A stretch of 35,338 nt of DNA from Acinetobacter sp. UBA3106 (GCA_002365595.1 DFAM01000007.1:1-35338); one strand, 5' to 3'. Numbered from the stretch's first letter, positions 15,506 to 23,813 are shown. Program-made: numbers and translations. The notes: generated by a model not told the origin, from the sequence alone.

Positions 15506-17128
15506 ATGATGACAATTTTAAAAGAAATGAATAAAACCAATGAGCTGGAATGGCTGGAAATTTGTGCACTGGATGACATTACCCCGAATACCGGTGTGGG
15601 TGCATTAATTGGAAATCAGCAAATTGCCATTTTCCGTGTCGGTAATGAAAAACGGGTCTATGCCTTGAGCAATCAAGATCCGTTTAGCAAAGCTTTTGTC
15701 ATGTCGCGCGGCATCATTGGCGATTTGCAGGGCGAGCGTGTCGTGGCATCTCCCATCTACAAGCAGCATTTCAGTCTGGCCACCGGACGCTGTCTGGAAG
15801 ATAAAGATCAAAAGTTACTGGTTTTCCCAAGCAAGATTGAAAATGGCAAGGTTTGGGTTAGTCCTACACCGCAAAAAACATATATCACCAATAACGGCAC
15901 TTCCCAAGAAAAGATGAAACTGGCGTTGGTGGGTAATGGTCTGGCGGGTATGCGCTGTCTGGAAGACTTACTGGATATGGCACCAGATCGTTATGAAGTG
16001 ACAGTCATTGGCGAAGAACCGTGGGGTAACTATAACCGCATCATGCTTTCACCAGTATTGTCGGGCGATAAAACTATTGATGACATCATGCTGCATCCAC
16101 ATGCCTGGTATAGCGACAAAAACATTCGCTTTATTGCCGGTGATGCTGCGGTGAAAATCGACCGTCCACGCAAGCAGGTTTATACCGAAAAAGGCCTGGT
16201 GGTAGATTATGACCGTTTAATTCTGGCGACAGGTTCTAAACCTTTTGTTCCGCCTATTCCCGGTTCGGACTTAAAAGGGGTGATCAGTTTTCGTGATATC
16301 TATGATGTTAATACCATGCTGGATTACTGCAAAACCAAGAAAAATGCAGTGGTGATTGGCGGTGGTCTGCTGGGGCTGGAAGCAGCTTATGGCCTGAAAC
16401 AACGCGGTATGAATGTGACGGTTTTGCATTTGATGGATCGCATCATGGAACGTCAGTTGGATAGTCGTGCAAGCAGCTTGTTAAGACAAAGTATTGAAGC
16501 GAAGGGCATCAACATCATTACTCAAGCCAATACTGAACAGCTGATTGGCGAAGAGGGTCATGTCACTCAAATCAGGCTGAAAGATGGCACAGTGCTGGAT
16601 GCTGATCTAGTGGTTTTTGCTGTGGGCATCCGTCCGAATATGGCATTGGCGCAAAGTGCTGGCTTACGTTGTAACCGTGGCGTAATCGTCAATGACACCA
16701 TGCAAACCTTTGACCCGAGTATTTATGCGGTGGGTGAATGTATTGAGCACCGTAATCAAACCTTTGGTCTGGTTGAACCACTTTGGGGCCAAGCCTTTAT
16801 TTGTGCCTCACATCTGGCTGAACACGGCAGCTTAACCTTTAAAGCACCGACGGTTCCGACACAACTCAAAGTCAGTGGCTGTGATGTATTTTCAGCGGGG
16901 AACTTTGAACCGCAGGATGATTTTGAAGATATTATCTTGAATGATGAAAAGCGTCAGATTTATAAACGCATTATTATTCAAAAAGATAAAGTCATTGGTG
17001 CAGTATTGTTTGGCGATACTGAAGATGGTGCCTGGTATGCAGAACTGATTTCTGATCAAACGCCAATCAGTAATATTCGTAATAAATTGCTCTTTGGTAA
17101 AGATTTTGCATTAAAGAAAGCAGGCTGA
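15506..17128 (+). CDS. Fusion of NirD-like small subunit with FAD-dependent NAD(P)H reductase
   Basis: A 540-residue two-part protein. Residues 1 to about 115 form a NirD-type Rieske fold (WLEICALDDITPNTGVGALI, YALSNQDPFSKA, ASPIYKQHFSLATGRCLED) without the CxH and CxxH ligands of a true Rieske cluster, as in NirD. Residues from about 137 are an FAD/NAD reductase (LALVGNGLAGMRCLEDLL, LATGSKPFVPPIPGSD, VVIGGGLLGLEAAYGL, YAVGECIEH) close to the N-terminal domain of NirB and to NasC. No C-terminal [2Fe-2S] domain is present. Lying between nirB and nasA, it could be both the NirB small subunit and the electron-delivery flavoprotein for NasA, whose own C-terminal [2Fe-2S] domain would accept electrons. 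That dual role is inference. Confidence 0.88.
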   Translation: MMTILKEMNKTNELEWLEICALDDITPNTGVGALIGNQQIAIFRVGNEKRVYALSNQDPFSKAFVMSRGIIGDLQGERVVASPIYKQHFSLATGRCLEDKDQKLLVFPSKIENGKVWVSPTPQKTYITNNGTSQEKMKLALVGNGLAGMRCLEDLLDMAPDRYEVTVIGEEPWGNYNRIMLSPVLSGDKTIDDIMLHPHAWYSDKNIRFIAGDAAVKIDRPRKQVYTEKGLVVDYDRLILATGSKPFVPPIPGSDLKGVISFRDIYDVNTMLDYCKTKKNAVVIGGGLLGLEAAYGLKQRGMNVTVLHLMDRIMERQLDSRASSLLRQSIEAKGINIITQANTEQLIGEEGHVTQIRLKDGTVLDADLVVFAVGIRPNMALAQSAGLRCNRGVIVNDTMQTFDPSIYAVGECIEHRNQTFGLVEPLWGQAFICASHLAEHGSLTFKAPTVPTQLKVSGCDVFSAGNFEPQDDFEDIILNDEKRQIYKRIIIQKDKVIGAVLFGDTEDGAWYAELISDQTPISNIRNKLLFGKDFALKKAG

Positions 17129-17137
17129 TTTGAAACG

Positions 17138-17180
17138 GGTAATTGAGAAGAGTTTAAATTTTAGCAATGCCTCAATTACC
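17138..17180 (+). other. Stem-loop after the NirD-like fusion gene
   Basis: A perfect 10-bp inverted repeat GGTAATTGAG (17138-17147) / CTCAATTACC (17171-17180) with a 23-nt loop starts ten bases past the stop. No U-run follows, so it is not a standard terminator. It may stabilise the upstream mRNA or mark a processing site. Confidence 0.45.
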
Positions 17181-17200
17181 GAAATGATTTAATTGAATTC

Positions 17201-17342
17201 GCGTAGGCATTAGCCTTACTTTTGAAAGATCAAAAGTAACAAAAATCTTTGTTTCCCATACATTACCTCCTGAGCTGTTTTTTAAGCACTGCTTTGAAAA
17301 GCAGCGCAAGGGATGGGAAACGGTGGCATCCATGCCACCTCG
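17201..17342 (+). repeat. Dispersed structured repeat, copy 1 (inverted relative to 27257-27400)
   Basis: Most of the 309-bp gap 17129-17437 is this element. By eye it aligns along its whole length with the reverse complement of 27257-27400, including near-identical blocks TAAGCACTGCTTT, GCGCAAGGGATGGGAAACG and TGGCATCCATGCCAC. Internal symmetry is heavy: a 10-bp stem TTACTTTTGA/TCAAAAGTAA (17216-17239), a 7-bp stem CTGCTTT/AAAGCAG (17289-17304), GTGGCAT/ATGCCAC (17323-17338), and long-range GTTTCCCAT (17251-17259) with ATGGGAAAC (17313-17321). No open reading frame of note. It looks like a non-autonomous or REP-like intergenic repeat. No promoter was recognised in 17343-17437. Confidence 0.88.
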
Positions 17343-17437
17343 AGAGAATACATACTTACGTGAACTCTAAAGATTTAGATAGCTTGGAAAATAGAAGAAA
17401 TTATTCAAGTGAATTTATTCGATAGAAAGGAGCATCC

Positions 17438-20218
17438 ATGAATAGTATTCCCGTTATGGAACTGCATAGCTCCACAGAAATAAATACCAAAATCACCAAT
17501 ACCACCTGTCCCTATTGTGGGGTGGGGTGTGGTGTCACTGCGACTGTACAGGACACAGCATTAGGTCAAAAAGTCTCAGTTGCAGGAGATGTCAACCATC
17601 CATCCAACTACGGGAAACTGTGCATTAAAGGCAGTAATCTGGCCGATACAATTGGGCTGGAAACACGTGTTCTTCATCCCATGCTCGGCAGGAAGAATCA
17701 GCGTGAAAAGACCGACTGGAATACCGCAACGGATTTAATTGCCAATAAATTTCAGCAATGTATTGATCAATATGGTCGTGACAGCATTGCCTTCTATGTG
17801 TCCGGACAATTGCTGACTGAAGATTATTATGTGGTAAACAAGTTCGTCAAAGGTTACCTCGGTACAGCCAATATCGATACCAATTCACGACTCTGTATGT
17901 CGTCTGCGGTTGCGGCACACAAGCGTGCTTTCGGTGAAGATATTGTTCCGGCGAGCTATGAAGATTTTGAACATACCGACATGGTGGTACTGGTCGGTTC
18001 CAATACCGCATGGTGTCATCCGGTATTGTATCAACGCATCATGAAAGCCAAAGAACAGCGTGATCTGTTTGTAGTGGTGATTGACCCGCGTTTTACCAGT
18101 ACCTGTGAAGCAGCAGACTTACATTTGCCGATTTTACCGGGGCAGGATGTCGCATTATTTAACGGCTTATTACAGTATCTGGCGCAAAATGGTCATGCAG
18201 ACCAGGATTTTATTGCTGCACATACCCAAGGCTTAGAGCAAGCTTTAACACACAGCCAAACTGAATCGTCCATTGATGATGTCGTAGTGCGTACTGGTAT
18301 TTCACTGGAAAAACTGCAAGTGTTTTATCAGAAATTTGCCCAAACTGAAAAAGTGATGACCCTGTTTTCCATGGGGGTGAATCAGTCCTCTCAAGGGGTA
18401 AATAAAGCCAATAGTATAACCAACTGCCATTTATTTACGGGAAAAATTGGCAAACTCGGTGCGGCGCCATTTTCCATGACTGGGCAGCCGAATGCGATGG
18501 GTGGTCGTGAGGTGGGCGGTTTAGCCAACATGCTGGCGGCCCATCTGGAGCTGGAAAATGAAAACCATCAGCAACTGGTGCAAAACTTCTGGCAAAGCCC
18601 TTATATTGCCCAGCAGGCTGGCTTCAAGGCCGTTGATTTATTCCATGCGGTAGAAAGTGGCAAAATTAAAGCCATCTGGATTATGGCCACCAATCCGGTG
18701 GTGAGCTTACCCGATGCTGATCAGGTCAAACGTGCTCTGAAAAAATGTGAGTTTGTGGTGGTGTCGGATATTTGCCAAGACACCAACACCACACAATATG
18801 CCGATGTGCTGCTACCGGCTTTAGGCTGGGGTGAAAAAGATGGTACCGTCACCAATTCTGAACGCCGTATTTCCAGACAGCGTGCATTTTTAGAAGAGCC
18901 AGAACAGGCTAAAGCCGACTGGTGGGCGATTAGTCAGGTCGCTAAAAAAATGGGCTTTAGCGGTTTTGATTTTAACAATAGCCATGACATTTTTCTGGAA
19001 CATGCACGACTCTCAGCTGAACAAAATTCAGAGCCAGATCTGCGCGCTGATACGCCAAATTTCCGTTATTTCAATTTAAAGGCTTTAAGCGAGTTAAATA
19101 AAACCGAATATGATGAACTGCAACCGGTGCAGTGGCCAGTCTGGACTAAACATCAACAAGATGATGCAGTCGCTCGAATGTATACCGAAGGGCAATTTAG
19201 CTATGCCGATGGCAAGGCTAAATTTATTGCCATTACCGCGATAGATCCGGTTAATCAAATCTGTAGCGAATTTCCTTTGGTGCTGAATACCGGCCGGATT
19301 CGTGACCAGTGGCACACCATGAGCCGTACCGGTTTATCTGCCAATTTAAGTACCCATCGTGCAGAACCGTATTGTGAAATCCATCCGCATGATGCCCTGA
19401 AATACGGGATCAAAGATGGCGAACTGGTAGAAGTCAAATCGAAATGGGGCAACTGTGTTTTACGTGCCACGGTCAGTGATGATATTCGTCGGGGACAGGT
19501 TTTTGCACCCATTCACTGGAATGATCAAGTTGCGTCGGATGCGCGTATTGGCAAAGTGGTCAATCCGGTGGTCGATCCAATTTCCGGTGAGCCTGAGTTT
19601 AAACATACCCCGGTGATCATCCATCCTTTTTATAGTCAGTGGCAAGGCGTGTTTTATGTGCGTCAGGGCTTTGAAAAAATCGTACAAACATCGATTGAAA
19701 ATACGGTGTGGTGGACGAAAATTACCACTACTAAAGCTCTGCGCTATGAACTGGCAGACCGTAAAAAATTTACCCAGACCACTGAGCATTTGAAAGAACT
19801 GTTACCGTTTCAGGATGAAAGTTTTGAATGGCTGAACATTGAAGATCAAACTGCGCATATCAGTCACAGCGTGGTGTTGAAAGATGGCCATTTAATTGCC
19901 AGTTTGTATATTGCACCTAAGGCTTTGTTGCCAGATCGGGACTGGGTCGCCAGTTTATTTAAGCGTGAGCGTTTAAGTGCCATGCATCGTAAGGCATTGC
20001 TTGCCGGTCAACCGATGTCGATGGCGAACAATGAAGGACCACTGGTCTGTAGCTGCTTTAAGGTCGGTAAAAACCGGATTATTGACACTATTAAAACCCA
20101 AAATATCACCGATGAAAAACAGGTCACTGCATGCTTAAAAGCGGGCGGCAACTGCGGTTCATGTTTGCCTGAAATTCGTGGCTTAATCAAGGCTTGTCAA
20201 ATGGAGGCGGTGGAATGA
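17438..20218 (+). CDS. nasA: Assimilatory nitrate reductase catalytic subunit
   Basis: A 926-residue cytosolic molybdoenzyme reducing nitrate to nitrite. An N-terminal [4Fe-4S] site is formed by Cys24, Cys27, Cys31 (CPYCGVGC) and Cys62 (GKLCIKGS). The Mo-bisMGD oxidoreductase core follows, with the Mo-ligand candidate Cys153 in NSRLCMSSAV, then the molydopterin dinucleotide-binding domain near 610-720 (PLVLNTGRIRDQWHTMSRTG). A C-terminal BFD-like [2Fe-2S] domain carries Cys871, Cys873, Cys906 and Cys909, which receives electrons. No Tat signal is present, as expected for Nas rather than Nap. GAAAGGAG precedes the ATG. The gap to the upstream gene is 309 bp and contains a repeat, so it may not be strictly co-transcribed. 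The 3' end overlaps mobA. Confidence 0.96.
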   Translation: MNSIPVMELHSSTEINTKITNTTCPYCGVGCGVTATVQDTALGQKVSVAGDVNHPSNYGKLCIKGSNLADTIGLETRVLHPMLGRKNQREKTDWNTATDLIANKFQQCIDQYGRDSIAFYVSGQLLTEDYYVVNKFVKGYLGTANIDTNSRLCMSSAVAAHKRAFGEDIVPASYEDFEHTDMVVLVGSNTAWCHPVLYQRIMKAKEQRDLFVVVIDPRFTSTCEAADLHLPILPGQDVALFNGLLQYLAQNGHADQDFIAAHTQGLEQALTHSQTESSIDDVVVRTGISLEKLQVFYQKFAQTEKVMTLFSMGVNQSSQGVNKANSITNCHLFTGKIGKLGAAPFSMTGQPNAMGGREVGGLANMLAAHLELENENHQQLVQNFWQSPYIAQQAGFKAVDLFHAVESGKIKAIWIMATNPVVSLPDADQVKRALKKCEFVVVSDICQDTNTTQYADVLLPALGWGEKDGTVTNSERRISRQRAFLEEPEQAKADWWAISQVAKKMGFSGFDFNNSHDIFLEHARLSAEQNSEPDLRADTPNFRYFNLKALSELNKTEYDELQPVQWPVWTKHQQDDAVARMYTEGQFSYADGKAKFIAITAIDPVNQICSEFPLVLNTGRIRDQWHTMSRTGLSANLSTHRAEPYCEIHPHDALKYGIKDGELVEVKSKWGNCVLRATVSDDIRRGQVFAPIHWNDQVASDARIGKVVNPVVDPISGEPEFKHTPVIIHPFYSQWQGVFYVRQGFEKIVQTSIENTVWWTKITTTKALRYELADRKKFTQTTEHLKELLPFQDESFEWLNIEDQTAHISHSVVLKDGHLIASLYIAPKALLPDRDWVASLFKRERLSAMHRKALLAGQPMSMANNEGPLVCSCFKVGKNRIIDTIKTQNITDEKQVTACLKAGGNCGSCLPEIRGLIKACQMEAVE

Positions 20219-20841
20219 GAAAAAAATTAAAACTTTCGGTATATCCGCGCACCGATCTGGTGATTTTAGCCGGCGGACAGGCAAAACGGATGAATGGTAT
20301 CAATAAACTGTTACAGCAATTTGATGACCAGATTCAACTGATCAAAATCCATCAACAGCTGAAATCCAGTGTTCAACAGATATGGATCAACAGTCATCGT
20401 GATTATTCAATTTATCAAAAAATCATTCCTAGCATTCATTGTTATCAGGATGATGAAAGCGGATTTTTAGGTCCGCTGATGGGAATGAAAAGTGCCTGGA
20501 CCCATGTACAGGCCGATTATGTGCTATTCATTCCCTGTGACGTCACCTTTATTCCTGCAAGAGTTGTTCTTAAGCTGCATCAGGCTTTGAGTAAAAACAC
20601 TCTGGTCGAAGTGGCGTATGTAGAAATCAATGGTACAGCCCTGTATCCCTTCTGTCTGGTCAAGCGCAGCAGCTTACGCATCCTTACTATGCATCTTGAG
20701 CAAAAGCAGCGCAGTTTAAGGCAGTGTTTTTTGGATTTGCACGCTCAAGTGGCACGGTTTGAAAATCATGCCCTGTTTTTTCACAGTATTAACTCGCTGG
20801 ATGAGCTGCAGCAGTATCAACAACTTAAATTTTTGCACTAA
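20215..20841 (+). CDS. mobA: Molybdenum cofactor guanylyltransferase (MobA-like)
   Basis: A 208-residue nucleotidyltransferase that adds GMP to Mo-molybdopterin to make the guanine dinucleotide cofactor used by NasA. The nucleotide-binding signature LVILAGGQAKRMNGINK at 15-31 includes the conserved Arg25 and Lys31. GFLGPLMGM and the metal-binding Asp in FIPCDVTF follow. The ATG at 20215 overlaps the nasA stop (ATGA) and has GGAGG seven bases upstream; an upstream in-frame TTG would place that site inside the gene. The overlap implies translational coupling, so cofactor finishing is made with its apoenzyme. The sequence is divergent from enteric MobA (NGIN instead of GG.D) but the core is intact. 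Confidence 0.88.
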   Translation: MRKKLKLSVYPRTDLVILAGGQAKRMNGINKLLQQFDDQIQLIKIHQQLKSSVQQIWINSHRDYSIYQKIIPSIHCYQDDESGFLGPLMGMKSAWTHVQADYVLFIPCDVTFIPARVVLKLHQALSKNTLVEVAYVEINGTALYPFCLVKRSSLRILTMHLEQKQRSLRQCFLDLHAQVARFENHALFFHSINSLDELQQYQQLKFLH

Positions 20842-20870
20842 ACATGAAAATTTCTTCTTGAGCACAAAGT

Positions 20871-20886
20871 TGGAACACTTATTGCA
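20871..20886 (+). promoter_or_regulatory. Sigma-54-like promoter upstream of moaA
   Basis: TGGAAC-ACTTA-TTGCA has the invariant GG (20872-20873) and GC (20884-20885) exactly ten bases apart and matches TGGCAC-N5-TTGCA except at one position. The expected start is near 20897, leaving a leader of about 70 nt. This would put the moa-mod operon under the same nitrogen control as the nas operon. Confidence 0.65.
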
Positions 20887-20923
20887 AATCTAATTATAAC
20901 AAGATGGGGCGATTTAAACCTTG

Positions 20924-20940
20924 CGCACAATACTTGTGCG
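20924..20940 (+). promoter_or_regulatory. Hairpin or operator in the moaA leader
   Basis: CGCACAA-TAC-TTGTGCG is a perfect 7-bp inverted repeat ending 26 bases before the moaA start. It does not have an ANTAR hexaloop and no U-tract follows. The leader is too short and unlike the multi-stem Moco riboswitch as I remember it. It may be an operator or a translational control hairpin. Confidence 0.4.
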
Positions 20941-20965
20941 ATTACAGCAAGATGCCTGAAGATGG

Positions 20966-22027
20966 ATGTTCAACATGAATATGATGACAGAGCTTGAAAC
21001 CAATACACGATTTGTCGATCAATTTGGTCGCAGCAAGCGCAAATTGCGAATTTCAGTAACCGATCGCTGTAATTTTAAATGTGTCTATTGTATGCCGGAA
21101 CATCCTGAATGGATGAAAAAACATGACTTGCTCAGTTTTGAACAGCTTTACCAGTTTTGTGATTTTATGGTGCGCCGTGGTATTGAATCTATTCGCATTA
21201 CAGGCGGCGAACCATTAATGCGTCAGGGCGTGGTGCATTTTGTTGCTCAGTTACAAGACTTAAAAAAGCTCGGGCTGAAACGCATTTCCATGACCACCAA
21301 TGCACATTATTTAAAACAATATGCAAAAGCGTTAAAACAGGCCGGACTGGATGATTTAAACATTAGTCTGGACAGTCTGGATGCCCAGCAATTTAAACAG
21401 CTGATCCAAAAAGATTTATCTCCTGTCCTTGAAGGAATTCAGGCAGCGCAAGCGGTAGGGTTGCCGATCAAGATCAATAGTGTATTGATGAAGGGCGTGA
21501 ATGACGATCAGATTCTGCCTTTGGCGCGCTGGTCGATTCAAGAAAAAATTGTCTTACGTTTTATCGAATTTATGCCCCTGGATGGTGACCGTAAATGGTC
21601 GAGCGAGCATGTAGTCAGTGAGCAGCAAATTTTAAAAATATTAAATACTGAATTTGCAGTAACGAGCCAAGAGAGTCCTTCAGTTCGTTCAAGTTCAGAG
21701 CCAGCACGACAGTATTTTATTGATAGTCATCCAGTCGGAATCATATCCACCATTACCCATTCATTTTGTGGCACTTGTGACCGGGTACGTTTAACCGCAC
21801 AAGGTGAGTTCTATAACTGCCTGTTTGCGCCTCAAGGTTTAAATCTAAAAACTGAAATTAAAGCCCTGAACGCTTCTGAACCTTTGAGTGAACTGAGCTT
21901 GCATGCTGCGTTATCCCAGTATATCTGGAACAAAGAATCAGGCTATCACGGCATAGCACAACATTTGGAAAATCAGCGCATGAATAAAAACAGTCGAAAA
22001 ATCAGCATGCACATGCTTGGAGGTTAA
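20966..22027 (+). CDS. moaA: GTP 3',8-cyclase MoaA
   Basis: A 353-residue radical-SAM enzyme catalysing the first step of molybdopterin synthesis, turning GTP into 3',8-cyclo-GTP. The SAM [4Fe-4S] cluster ligands are Cys35, Cys39 and Cys42 (CNFKCVYC). RITGGEPLMR is the SAM-contact segment. The C-terminal substrate cluster ligands are Cys268, Cys271 and Cys285 (CGTCDRVRLTAQGEFYNC). The protein ends in the Gly-Gly tail typical of MoaA. Several in-frame ATGs lie at the start (20966, 20975, 20981, 20984); I kept the first, but the ribosome site does not decide. It is first in the operon moaA-moaD-moaE-moaCB-moeA-modABC, behind a sigma-54-like promoter. Confidence 0.96.
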   Translation: MFNMNMMTELETNTRFVDQFGRSKRKLRISVTDRCNFKCVYCMPEHPEWMKKHDLLSFEQLYQFCDFMVRRGIESIRITGGEPLMRQGVVHFVAQLQDLKKLGLKRISMTTNAHYLKQYAKALKQAGLDDLNISLDSLDAQQFKQLIQKDLSPVLEGIQAAQAVGLPIKINSVLMKGVNDDQILPLARWSIQEKIVLRFIEFMPLDGDRKWSSEHVVSEQQILKILNTEFAVTSQESPSVRSSSEPARQYFIDSHPVGIISTITHSFCGTCDRVRLTAQGEFYNCLFAPQGLNLKTEIKALNASEPLSELSLHAALSQYIWNKESGYHGIAQHLENQRMNKNSRKISMHMLGG

Positions 22028-22028
22028 G

Positions 22029-22280
22029 ATGTCACAGATCAAAATTAAAATTGAAGCCTTCGGTGCAGTAGAACGTCAGTTACCTGCAAATCTGGAAATG
22101 ACGTGCAGCCCATATAGTACGGTTGCACAAGTTTTGGCTCAAGTTGGGCAGGAGTATCCGGCAGCTTTTACCATGATTGAACGCTGTGCCTGTGCTATCG
22201 GCGAGGACATTATCTCACGTCAAACTCAATTCCATGCAGACACCACTTTGGTGCTGCTGTCACCGGTAGCAGGGGGGTGA
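22029..22280 (+). CDS. moaD: Molybdopterin synthase sulfur-carrier subunit
   Basis: An 83-residue beta-grasp protein ending in SPVAGG. The C-terminal Gly-Gly is thiocarboxylated and donates sulfur to precursor Z within molybdopterin synthase together with MoaE. The ATG at 22029 lies one base past the moaA stop and has GGAGG six bases upstream; the in-frame TTG at 22017 would overlap moaA and hide that site. The length is normal for MoaD. The activating enzyme MoeB is not in the window. Confidence 0.92.
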   Translation: MSQIKIKIEAFGAVERQLPANLEMTCSPYSTVAQVLAQVGQEYPAAFTMIERCACAIGEDIISRQTQFHADTTLVLLSPVAGG

Positions 22281-22281
22281 A

Positions 22282-22851
22282 ATGGAACAGCTGAAAGCAT
22301 TTTCCAGAATTCAGGATACACCCTTAACCTTAGACAGCTTTGATCAGATTGAACATTTTCCAGAATGTGGCGGTATTGGGGTTTTTGTCGGCACAGTGCG
22401 TAATCATCATGAAGGTAAAGCGGTTAAAGCGCTGAAATACACATCTTATGCACCCGTGGCGGAAAAAATGATTCGCCAGATTGAGCAGGAGATTCAGCAT
22501 AAATATGGCGTGTCCTATGTTCGGGTGATTCACCGGATTGGGGCTTTAGATATTGGTGAAAAAGCCATTATTGCCATTGCTTATGCGGCACATCGCAGGG
22601 AAGCCTTTGCTGCCTGTGAAGAAGCGGTAGAACGGGTCAAGCATGAGGTTCCAGTCTGGAAAGAAGAATTTTATCTGGATGGTAGCAGCCAATATGTAGA
22701 AGGCTGCTGTATCCGTAAAGATGAAGTAGATGAAGCACATTTACATCATCATCCTGCAGACTCATTTGAACAGCATGATCATCAGCATTGTGACCATGCG
22801 AAAGATCATGCCAAAGACAATACTGTGCCGATCTACCAATGGCCGCTTTAA
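22282..22851 (+). CDS. moaE: Molybdopterin synthase catalytic subunit with histidine-rich tail
   Basis: A 189-residue protein whose first 150 residues are a regular MoaE: GGIGVFVGTVRNHHEGKAV, HRIGALDIGEKAIIAIAYAAHR, and the catalytic stretch RVKHEVPVWKEEF with the conserved lysines. It converts cyclic pyranopterin monophosphate to molybdopterin with MoaD. MoaE usually ends near residue 150. This one carries an added tail with nine histidines and one cysteine between 153 and 176 (including LHHHP, QHDHQHCDH, AKDHAKDN), then PIYQWPL. The tail looks metal-binding, for example zinc, copper or nickel, but that is inference. The ATG is one base after the moaD stop. Confidence 0.94.
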   Translation: MEQLKAFSRIQDTPLTLDSFDQIEHFPECGGIGVFVGTVRNHHEGKAVKALKYTSYAPVAEKMIRQIEQEIQHKYGVSYVRVIHRIGALDIGEKAIIAIAYAAHRREAFAACEEAVERVKHEVPVWKEEFYLDGSSQYVEGCCIRKDEVDEAHLHHHPADSFEQHDHQHCDHAKDHAKDNTVPIYQWPL

Positions 22852-22889
22852 TTGAACAATATTTTGAAAATGAATCATAGGAACATGCA

Positions 22890-23813
22890 ATGAAAAATGT
22901 CGGGATGAAAGCAGAAAGTTATCGGACTGCAGTGGCTACAGGAATTCTGCATGCACCGCCACATTGCATCGAGTTGTTACGTAACGGCAATACTGAAAAA
23001 GGTGATGCGCTAAAGACGGCACATATTGCAGGAATTTTAGCGGCGAAACGTACCGATGAGCTGATTCCGCTGTGTCATCCGTTACCGATTTACCGCGCCG
23101 ATGTGGAATATGAACTGTTTGATGCCCATGTCGAGATTACTGCCACTGTAGAAACCATTGGGCCGACCGGGGTGGAAATGGAAGCCCTGACTGCAGTTAG
23201 TCTGGCCGGGCTAACGCTGTATGACATGCTGAAACCGCATTGCGAACCGGAAGACTTATGTCTGGACCAGGTTAAATTACAAAAGAAAAAAGGTGGCAAG
23301 TCCCATTTTACCCGTGTCTTAAAAGAAGCCATGCCGGCTTCGATTATTGTATTGTCCGATACCGTGGCTGCCGGTAAAAAACCGGATACTGCCGGGCAGA
23401 ATGTGCTGGAAATTTTACAGGAAGCCAATTTTAGCGATATTGCTTACCACGTCATTCCTGACAGTCCGGAACAACTATTGGCATTGCTTGAACAGCAAAA
23501 AAATGACTATCCGCTGATTTTAACTGTGGGTGGAACAGGGCTGGGGCCGAAAGATCTTACTGTAGAAACTATTCAACCTTTATTAAAACGGGAAATTCCC
23601 GGACTGATGGAAGCTTCACGCAGTTTTGGGCAAAAGCGCACGCCGTATGCGGCCTTGAGCCGTGGTGTGGCCGGTTATATCGATAACAGTCTGGTGATGA
23701 CTTTGCCCGGCAGTCGTCAGGGGGCGAAAGAATCCTTGATTGCAGTACTGCCAGCATTGGTGCATTTATTTGATGTACAAAAAAATATTCCTCATCCAGG
23801 TGGTTACCAATGA
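22890..23813 (+). CDS. moaCB: Bifunctional MoaC-MoaB fusion
   Basis: A 307-residue fusion. Residues 1-140 are MoaC, which makes cyclic pyranopterin monophosphate: conserved KGD (Lys37), Lys53, LCHPLP (His63), GPTGVEMEALTAVS, and the catalytic pair Asp112/Lys115 (YDMLK). The dozen residues that normally precede the VD/NVG.K motif are absent. Residues 147-307 are MoaB/MogA: IIVLSDTVAAGKKPDTAG, LTVGGTGLGPKDLT, and SRGVAGY. This domain adenylylates molybdopterin before MoeA inserts molybdenum. The ATG at 22890 follows AGGAAC. It overlaps moeA by four bases. A fusion of this kind exists in other gammaproteobacteria as far as I know. Confidence 0.93.
   Translation: MKNVGMKAESYRTAVATGILHAPPHCIELLRNGNTEKGDALKTAHIAGILAAKRTDELIPLCHPLPIYRADVEYELFDAHVEITATVETIGPTGVEMEALTAVSLAGLTLYDMLKPHCEPEDLCLDQVKLQKKKGGKSHFTRVLKEAMPASIIVLSDTVAAGKKPDTAGQNVLEILQEANFSDIAYHVIPDSPEQLLALLEQQKNDYPLILTVGGTGLGPKDLTVETIQPLLKREIPGLMEASRSFGQKRTPYAALSRGVAGYIDNSLVMTLPGSRQGAKESLIAVLPALVHLFDVQKNIPHPGGYQ

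Noticed and set aside
15506..15860. True Rieske [2Fe-2S] ferredoxin domain
   Set aside because: The CxH and CxxH ligand pairs are absent; the domain is the ligand-less NirD type.
17138..17180. Terminator ending the nirB transcript
   Set aside because: The 10-bp stem is good but no U-run follows, so I list it only as a stem-loop.
17201..17342. Small RNA gene, in view of the nested stems
   Set aside because: The second inverted copy 10 kb away and the absence of an obvious promoter point to a dispersed repeat first; transcription is not excluded.
20842..20965. Moco riboswitch upstream of moaA
   Set aside because: Only one 7-bp hairpin is visible and the predicted leader is about 70 nt, too short for the multi-stem motif I remember.
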